Below are positions 13,113 through 18,091 of a DNA stretch of 18,091 nt, piece by piece. Numbering within the stretch: the first letter of the stretch is position 1; each line of letters opens with the position of its first letter. The notes below the pieces were generated by a model. That model searched no databases. It worked only from the letters and a program-made list of their open reading frames with translations, and was not told the origin of the DNA. This DNA is from an uncultured Collinsella sp. GTDB taxonomy: Bacteria > Actinomycetota > Coriobacteriia > Coriobacteriales > Coriobacteriaceae. Location of the stretch: contig CALBBA010000190.1 of the NCBI GenBank assembly GCA_937926755.1, positions 1-18,091 on the forward strand. The letters run 5' to 3'. Both the position numbers and the translations under genes were made by a program.

Positions 13113-14156
13113 CTACTCGAAGTATTGGAACTTGTTCGTTGAGAAGGCGAAGGTTACGGTGAAGCCTTCGCCGGGCTCCGACGCTGCGGTGACGGCGATG
13201 CCCATTTTGGAGCATAGGCGTGCCACCAGGTAGAGGCCGATGCCCGTTGCGCGCTTGGTGGTGCGGCCGTTGTCGCCGGTAAAGCCCTTCTCGAACACAC
13301 GCGGCAGGTCGGCCGCGCACACGCCGCAGCCGTTGTCGGCAACGGTAAGCTCGATGCGCTCGCTCGCCAGACCCTCGTCCAGCAGCGCGGCCGAAAACGT
13401 AATCTGCGCTCCGTCCTCGCGCGCATATTTAATGCTGTTCTGGATGAGCTGACCCAAGATGAACCCGAGCCATTTCTCGTCGGTAAATACCTCGAAGTCG
13501 AGGTTTTCGCACACCGGTGCTACGTGCGCCGCGATGAGCTCGCGCGCGTTGGCCTTGATCGCGCCCGTCACCAGGGCTTTAAGGCTCCAACGGCGGATGA
13601 GATAGTCGCGCTCCACAACCTCCGAGCGCGCGTAGTAGAGCGCCTGATCGATATAGCGCTCCACGCGGGCCAGTTCGCGGCCAAGATCATCCACGCGCGT
13701 CAGGTCATCTGCGCTACCATCCAGGTTTTCAAGAATGAGGTGGGCAGCCGCCAGGGGCAGCTTGGCCTCGTGAACCCAACTCTCAATATAATCGCGATAG
13801 TCCTCGGTCTGGCGTCGGCCTTCCGCGACCTCATCGCAGGCCGCCTTGCCCACGCGGCACAGGGCCTCGTACTCAAGCTCGCCCTCAGCGTAGGTGGGGC
13901 ATTGCACCATCTCCTGCACCCAGGCAGGGCTTTCGAGCTCCTCGGCCGCGCAATCGAGCTGGTGCAAAAAGCGGCGACGGCGCGCGTACTCGATCACAAT
14001 GCCGAGCATGCCAAAGATAAAGGACACGCCGATCGCCACGACCACGATAGAGACGGGCGCGCCGGCGACCGTTAGCACAAAACAGCTCAGCAGCACACCG
14101 CAGGTCCACACGGCGACGGGGAGCAGGGCATCTTTAAAGAACTTTGCAAACGACAC
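13113..14156 (-). CDS. Sensor histidine kinase, small two-TM type (BceS-like)
   Basis: This 347-aa membrane kinase has two transmembrane helices (about 9-30 and 34-56) with almost no external loop, so it cannot bind ligand with an extracytoplasmic domain. That is the 'intramembrane-sensing' layout of BceS-type kinases, which usually take their signal from a partner ABC transporter. The H-box is SWVHEAKLPLAA with H129. The ATPase domain shows the N box QLIQNSIKY (N240), G1 DNGCG (274-278), an F-box-like FEKGFTG and G2 ATGIGLYL. The start is GTG at 14156; the Shine-Dalgarno AGGGG includes the stop codon of the upstream response regulator gene (9-nt gap), so the two are translationally linked. 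No bceAB-type transporter genes are adjacent. The next genes downstream are hipBA, with no evident terminator between. Confidence 0.9.
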   Translation of the reverse strand: MSFAKFFKDALLPVAVWTCGVLLSCFVLTVAGAPVSIVVVAIGVSFIFGMLGIVIEYARRRRFLHQLDCAAEELESPAWVQEMVQCPTYAEGELEYEALCRVGKAACDEVAEGRRQTEDYRDYIESWVHEAKLPLAAAHLILENLDGSADDLTRVDDLGRELARVERYIDQALYYARSEVVERDYLIRRWSLKALVTGAIKANARELIAAHVAPVCENLDFEVFTDEKWLGFILGQLIQNSIKYAREDGAQITFSAALLDEGLASERIELTVADNGCGVCAADLPRVFEKGFTGDNGRTTKRATGIGLYLVARLCSKMGIAVTAASEPGEGFTVTFAFSTNKFQYFE

Positions 14157-14165
14157 GAACGGCCC

Positions 14166-14837
14166 CTAGACCGAATAGCCCTGGCCGCGATGCGTAGTCA
14201 GATATCCTTTAATGCCGATCTTATCGAGCGTGGTGCGCAGGCGGTTAATGTTTACGGGGAGCGTGTTGTCGTCCACGAAGGCATCGGAATCCCACAGGTC
14301 CTGCATGATGGCCGAGCGCGAGACGATTTTGCCCGCGCGGCTCAGCAGCAGCGAGAGGATCCGCAGCTCGTTTTTGGTGAGCTCGGTGCTTGCGCCGGTT
14401 TGCGTGTTGGTGACCATGGAGCGCGCGAGGTCGAGCTCCAGCCCCTTGTGGACAAGTGTGCTGCGCTCGCCTGCCGCCGCGGTGCGACGCAGCAGTGCGT
14501 TGATGCGCGCCACGAGCACGCGCGCGCTGTAGGGCTTGGGAACAAAGTCATCCGCGCCGAGCGTCATGGCCATGACCTCGTCAATCTCGGTCGCGCGCGA
14601 AGTGAGGACGATGATGGGAACCTCGGATTCGCGGCGAACCTCATGGCAGATATGCTGGCCGTCCTTGACAGGGAGCGTCAGGTCGAGCAGCACCAGGTCG
14701 GGCGCGGCGGCGAGAATATCACGCGAGACATGCTCGAACGATTCGCAGGCCTCGACCTCAAAACCGGCACGGGCAAGGATGTCGGCAAGCTCGCGACGAA
14801 TGGGCTCGTCGTCCTCAACGATATAGATCAGCGCCAT
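14166..14837 (-). CDS. OmpR/PhoB-family response regulator (BceR-like)
   Basis: This 223-aa two-component regulator is the partner of the downstream kinase. The receiver domain (1-117) has the acidic pair D9-D10, phospho-acceptor D52 in LLDLTLP, T79 and K101, all canonical. The C-terminal winged helix (about 125-223) includes LTKNELRILSLLLSRAGKIVSR and ends VNINRLRTTLDKIG...TTHRGQGYSV; the FVDDNTLPVNINRLR stretch is typical of the BceR group. Such regulators usually control cell-envelope defence genes, often bacitracin or other peptide-antibiotic exporters; here the target is unknown. GAGGGGAG precedes the ATG. The 173-bp region upstream contains a CATAAT (14874-14869, minus strand) that could be a -10, without a good -35. 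Confidence 0.93.
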   Translation of the reverse strand: MALIYIVEDDEPIRRELADILARAGFEVEACESFEHVSRDILAAAPDLVLLDLTLPVKDGQHICHEVRRESEVPIIVLTSRATEIDEVMAMTLGADDFVPKPYSARVLVARINALLRRTAAAGERSTLVHKGLELDLARSMVTNTQTGASTELTKNELRILSLLLSRAGKIVSRSAIMQDLWDSDAFVDDNTLPVNINRLRTTLDKIGIKGYLTTHRGQGYSV

Positions 14838-15010
14838 GGATTCCGCTCCCCTCTTGGTTATCCTGCCCTATTATGGCCGCGAAGCCGTCGTCACGCGCCG
14901 CGCGCGGCGCCAAGGTGACAGAACTGTTCGCGAACGGCGGGAGTTTGCCCCTCGCCCGCAACGGGCGCGTGGGTCAAAATGATTTTTTGATCCCGTCCCA
15001 GAAACATCAT
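14838..15010. other. Intergenic region with two short palindromes
   Basis: Contains GTTCGCGAAC (perfect 10 bp, near 14926) and CGCCCG/CGGGCG separated by CAA (near 14954), neither followed by a T-tract. No small gene is supported. No clear terminator for the 243-aa protein gene is seen, so the two-component operon could be reached by readthrough. Confidence 0.45.
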
Positions 15011-15742
15011 TTAGCGGCGGGCACGGAGCTTTTCGTAGCCGTCGGCGAAGAAGGCGACCGTGGCGGCGTCGGTCTCGGCGGCGTCGGCCTCGGTTGCGGG
15101 GACCACGCCGTGCTCGTCGCTCACTAGGAACAGCGCGCCCTTAAGCTGCGCGGGAATATCTACGCGCGTGACCGAGATGCCCTTGGTCTGGGCCAGCTGC
15201 TCGATGAGCGTCGCCGTGCCGCACAGGCACTCGTCCGCCGGCGCCACAAAGGCAAGCTCGCCGTTGTTGACGGCAGCGAGCAGCTCGGGCGCCACGCCGG
15301 TCTCGTCGGCCTCGGAGCGAGCCTCGGCAGAACGGGCACGCAGCGCCTTGGCCGACGTGTCGGTTAGCGGCTCGTACTCCCCCACCGTCATGGCGGCGTT
15401 GCCGTTGACGTCGATCACCAGCATGAGCACGCCGTCGCGTGCGGTGTAATCGCCCTCGGCAAGCGACCACTCAACGTGCTGCTTGGCCCAGCTGAGCATG
15501 TTATGGGTAAGTGGTTCGCCCTGCACCAGGCGCTCAGACAGCGCGCGGATGTGACGGTTGAGCATGGGCACCTTTTTGTTGGACATGCGCCAACGGCAGA
15601 TGAGCGCGGGTTTGTCGAGCGTGAACTTCTCGACCGCCTCCTGATTGGCGCAAAAGTCCTCGTACGCACGCTGATCCTCGGCATTGCCAAACAGCTCGGC
15701 ATCATCAATCTGGGGCATGGTTGTACCTTTCGTGTTAGTCAT
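15011..15742 (-). CDS. Hypothetical protein, 243 aa, unrecognised
   Basis: I do not recognise this protein. It is a soluble-looking, acidic protein with no signal peptide or membrane segment. Notable stretches are FTLDKPALICRWRMSNKKVPMLNRHIRALSERL, then DGVLMLVIDVNGNAAMTVGEYEPL, an Ala/Glu-rich middle (about 130-160), a pair of cysteines (DECLCGTAT) and a C-terminal alpha/beta-like portion with ALFLVSDEHGVV. The regular coding pattern over the whole length supports a real gene. The start may be ATG 15742 (preceded by GAGGA) or ATG 15718 (MPQIDD, preceded by AAAGGT). The latter fits better if TATAAG at 15756-15751 is its -10, since transcription would then begin about 15744. It follows purH, separated by a terminator whose T-tract ends only about 16 nt before the first ATG. 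Confidence 0.75.
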   Translation of the reverse strand: MTNTKGTTMPQIDDAELFGNAEDQRAYEDFCANQEAVEKFTLDKPALICRWRMSNKKVPMLNRHIRALSERLVQGEPLTHNMLSWAKQHVEWSLAEGDYTARDGVLMLVIDVNGNAAMTVGEYEPLTDTSAKALRARSAEARSEADETGVAPELLAAVNNGELAFVAPADECLCGTATLIEQLAQTKGISVTRVDIPAQLKGALFLVSDEHGVVPATEADAAETDAATVAFFADGYEKLRARR

Positions 15743-15758
15743 TCCGTCCTCTTATACC

Positions 15759-15794
15759 AAAAAGACGGCCCTCCAAACGGAGCAGCCGTCTTTT
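15759..15794 (-). terminator. Rho-independent terminator of purH
   Basis: On the minus strand AAAAGACGGC (15794-15785) pairs with GCCGTCTTTT (15769-15760), and a further T continues the tract. The 15-nt loop contains CTCC/GGAG that may pair further. It starts 29 nt after the purH stop codon and lies very close to the start of the next gene. Confidence 0.85.
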
Positions 15795-15823
15795 GCAGAG
15801 ATTATTTTGTCCCGGGGCGAAAC

Positions 15824-17431
15824 TTAGTGCCTAAAGTGGCGGGCGCCCGTAAACACCATCGCAATACCATGCTCGTTGCAGGCCTGGACGCTCTCGTCGT
15901 CGCGCTTGGAGCCGCCGGGCTGGATGATGCAGGTCACGCCGTGTGCAGCAAGCACGTCGACGTTGTCGCGGAACGGGAAGAATGCGTCGCTTGCGCAGGC
16001 AAAGCCGCCCTTCTCCACACCCTCGCGCTCGCAGAAGTCCTCGGCGCGCTCGCAGGCAAGCAGCGCAGAGTCAACGCGATTGGGCTGACCCGGGCCCATG
16101 CCAATGCCGGCCTTGCCCTTGGAGACCAGGATGGCGTTGGACTTGACGCCCTTGCAGACCTTCCAGGCAAACTCGAGCTCGGCCATCTCGGCGTCGGTGG
16201 GCTTGCGGTCGGTGGGGAACGTAAAGGTCGCGGGATCCTCGGTCACGTGGTCGACTTCCTGCACCAGCATGCCGCCGTCGATGGAGCGCAGCTCCACCTG
16301 GGCGCCGTGGTCCACGCCGCCGGTCGCCAACACGCGCAGGTTGGGGCGCTTGGCCATGCGCTCGAGCGCCTCGGCAGTGTAGCTCGGGGCGATGATGACC
16401 TCGACGAACTGCTTGTTCTGATCGGCAAAGTGCTCAACCAGCTCATAGGGAACCTCGCGGTTGCAGGCGATGATGCCGCCGAAGGCGCTCTTGGGATCGC
16501 AGGCGAAGGCGCGGTCGTAGGCGGCCGTGATGTCCTCGGCAACGGCGGAACCGCAGGGATTCTGGTGCTTGAGGATCACGCAGGCCGGCTCGTCGAACTC
16601 GCGGACCAGGTTCCAGGCGGCGTCGGCGTCCAGATAGTTGTTGTAGCTGAGCGGCTTGCCCTGGATCTGCTCGGAGCCCACGAGCGGGAACTGCGAGCTC
16701 GCGGTGTTCTCGCAGCCCTCGGCAAAGCGATAGACCGTGGCCTTCTGCTGCGGGTTCTCGCCATAGCGCAGGTCGTCGACCTTCTCCAGCGAGACCTCGA
16801 GCTTGGCAGAGGTGTCCGCCACGTCGCTTGCCTGGGCGGCAAGCCAACGGGAGATAGCCGTGTCGTAGGCGGCGGTGGTCTGGTAGACCTTCACCTGCAG
16901 GCGGCGACGGGTGGAAAGCGTGGTGCAGCCACCGGTCTCGCGCATCTCGGCCAGGACGGCATCATAGTCGGCAGGGTCGGAAATGACGGTAACGCTCGTG
17001 GCGTTCTTGGCGGCAGAGCGCAGCATGGAGGGGCCACCGATGTCGATGTGCTCGATGGCGTCCGCGAAGGTGACCTCGGGGTTGGCGACGGTCTTCTCGA
17101 ACTCGTACAGGTTGACGACGACCAGGTCGATCAGCTTAATGCCGTGCTGAGCGGCCTCCTGCATGTGCTGCTCGGAATCGCGGCGGGCCAGCAGCGCGCC
17201 GTGAACCTTGGGGTGCAGGGTCTTAACGCGGCCGTCCATCATCTCGGGGTAGCCCGTGAACTCCTCGATGGGGGTTACGGGAACGCCCGCGTCCTCGATG
17301 GCACGAGCCGTGCCGCCCGTAGAGATGATCTCGACGCCAAAGTCATCGACCAGCGTCCGTGCGAAATCGACGACGCCCGTCTTATCGGTAACCGAGATCA
17401 ACGCGCGTGCGATCTTCACATCAGATCCCAT
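15824..17431 (-). CDS. purH: Bifunctional AICAR transformylase / IMP cyclohydrolase PurH
   Basis: PurH catalyses the last two steps of de novo purine synthesis: formyl transfer from 10-formyl-THF to AICAR, then ring closure to IMP. The 535-aa product is full length. The N-terminal cyclohydrolase domain (1-about 155) shows ISVTDKTGVVDFA, STGGTARAIEDAGV, DGRVKTLHPKVHGALLARR and DLVVVNLYEF. The transformylase domain has LRYGENPQQKA, the catalytic KHQNPCG with K288-H289, GMGPGQPNRVDS, SDAFFPFRDNVD and the C-terminal GVTCIIQPGGSKRDDE and FTGARHFRH. The ATG at 17431 is preceded by CAGGAGG. No other pur genes lie in the window; the gene is transcribed alone or with the gene at 15011-15742 by readthrough. 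Confidence 0.97.
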   Translation of the reverse strand: MGSDVKIARALISVTDKTGVVDFARTLVDDFGVEIISTGGTARAIEDAGVPVTPIEEFTGYPEMMDGRVKTLHPKVHGALLARRDSEQHMQEAAQHGIKLIDLVVVNLYEFEKTVANPEVTFADAIEHIDIGGPSMLRSAAKNATSVTVISDPADYDAVLAEMRETGGCTTLSTRRRLQVKVYQTTAAYDTAISRWLAAQASDVADTSAKLEVSLEKVDDLRYGENPQQKATVYRFAEGCENTASSQFPLVGSEQIQGKPLSYNNYLDADAAWNLVREFDEPACVILKHQNPCGSAVAEDITAAYDRAFACDPKSAFGGIIACNREVPYELVEHFADQNKQFVEVIIAPSYTAEALERMAKRPNLRVLATGGVDHGAQVELRSIDGGMLVQEVDHVTEDPATFTFPTDRKPTDAEMAELEFAWKVCKGVKSNAILVSKGKAGIGMGPGQPNRVDSALLACERAEDFCEREGVEKGGFACASDAFFPFRDNVDVLAAHGVTCIIQPGGSKRDDESVQACNEHGIAMVFTGARHFRH

Positions 17432-17506
17432 GCAGTCCTCCTGTCTGGTACGCCGCCGTGCTCTGTGAGTCGGTGATACGTCGATCTGCAGCGCTCGCGC
17501 AGCGGC

Positions 17507-17526
17507 ATTGAAAATACTGATTCAAT
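17507..17526. promoter_or_regulatory. Inverted repeat ATTGAA-N8-TTCAAT upstream of purH
   Basis: Six-base perfect arms separated by 8 bp, 76 nt upstream of the purH start, in an otherwise GC-rich divergent region. It could be an operator or part of a promoter (TTGAAT on the minus strand resembles a -35, but no -10 follows at 17 bp). Weakly supported. Confidence 0.3.
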
Positions 17527-17708
17527 GTAGCGCATCGAGCGCATCGATGCACCCCGCAACGGGCGCATGTGCAGAAAAAGTTTGCGAGCAGAGGGGATGG
17601 GCACGGCACCGGGCACGGTGAGTTCATGGAACACAGGGGCACCATAATTTGATGCCAATGGCGTGGTAGAACTGTGCTCGATATGCATCCGCAAAAGAAA
17701 GAGGCACC

Positions 17709-18091
17709 ATGGTCTCGCGGGTTCTCTACCGACCGTTTGATACCGAAGACTTCGACGCCATCGCGCTGATTCTGCAGCAGCTTTGGCATAACAATTCGGA
17801 TAACGATGAGTACAACCGCCTTGAGGCCGCGTGCGACCTCGCCTATTGCCTTTCTTCATCGACGTTTTCGCAGGTTGCCGTAATCGACGGTCAGGCGCGT
17901 GGCATTGCGCTCGCGCGCGCGGGACAGAGTTCCGGCGCCACCGTCAAGGAACATTGGATGGACACCGAACGCGCTCTGCTATCGCAGATGCGTGAACTGG
18001 ATCGCGAGTTTGGCGAGCTGAAAGAAGAAACCTGCCGCACTATCATCGACATTATGGAGATGTATCATGCGTTGAATGTTTCCCGGTCTAA
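17709..18091 (+). CDS. Partial gene, N-terminus of a probable GNAT-family acetyltransferase
   Basis: An open frame begins at ATG 17709 and runs 127 codons off the right edge without a stop. The first 45 residues (VLYRPFDTEDFDAIALILQQLW) have the style of GNAT N-acetyltransferase N-termini, where an R-x-x-x-x-D-F-D strand-helix opens the fold. The stretch QVAVIDGQARGIALAR fits the strand-turn-strand beta2-beta3 of that family. The later part (TERALLSQMRELDREFGELKEETCRTI) is helical and less typical, perhaps an insertion before the acetyl-CoA motif, which would lie beyond the window. AAAGAGG precedes the start. It is divergent from purH. The acetyltransferase call is tentative. Confidence 0.6.
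   Translation, partial: MVSRVLYRPFDTEDFDAIALILQQLWHNNSDNDEYNRLEAACDLAYCLSSSTFSQVAVIDGQARGIALARAGQSSGATVKEHWMDTERALLSQMRELDREFGELKEETCRTIIDIMEMYHALNVSRS

Noticed and set aside
15476..17476. 666-codon plus-strand open frame opposite purH
   Set aside because: Antisense to a full-length, motif-complete purH; repetitive Val/Gly/Leu/Ala composition with no family features.
17421..17859. Minus-strand frames of 122-147 codons upstream of purH
   Set aside because: They overlap the purH regulatory region and the start of the divergent acetyltransferase-like gene, with no family resemblance and no good ribosome binding site.

Overview
The window is an 18.1-kb piece of a high-GC bacterial chromosome with mostly housekeeping and regulatory genes. 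Several features recall Coriobacteriia, most likely Collinsella or a close relative: a Firmicutes-like set of proteins (class I ManA, family II pyrophosphatase, ROK glucokinase, a small-sensor histidine kinase) encoded in GC-rich, alanine-rich DNA, with low-complexity Ala/Pro or acidic insertions in conserved enzymes. This assignment is an impression from protein style; no search was run.

Layout. Positions 1-290 hold two hairpins, probably terminators, and no gene. From 291 to 3963 three genes lie on the minus strand: nhaA (Na+/H+ antiporter), a family II inorganic pyrophosphatase broken by a one-base insertion, and a ROK-family glucokinase. A 282-bp divergent region with a perfect 14-bp palindrome separates the ROK gene from a plus-strand GntR/UTRA regulator and manA (mannose-6-phosphate isomerase). 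These three form a small hexose-phosphate cluster. manA converges on a minus-strand PcrA/UvrD helicase, and between their stops sits a 130-bp structure with 30-bp perfect inverted arms. Upstream of pcrA is uppP (undecaprenyl-diphosphatase, minus strand), divergent from a plus-strand universal stress protein gene.

From 11353 to 17431 all genes are again on the minus strand. In transcription order they are purH, an unrecognised 243-aa protein, an OmpR-type response regulator with a small-sensor histidine kinase, and a hipB-hipA toxin-antitoxin pair. The hipBA pair is preceded by three 24-bp palindromic operators spaced exactly 39 bp apart. The window ends inside a plus-strand gene whose start resembles a GNAT acetyltransferase, divergent from purH.

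The least ordinary content is small-scale: the frameshift just after the last metal ligand of the pyrophosphatase; the hipBA operator array; a family of short REP-like palindromes sharing an AACCTGWCCC-type core, two of them flanking the ROK gene; the 30-bp-arm inverted repeat; a 91-nt hairpin after the uspA gene; a terminator-like leader before nhaA; and insertions in PcrA and UppP. I found no phage, CRISPR, rRNA, tRNA or complete transposon. I did not find a clearly new multi-gene system.
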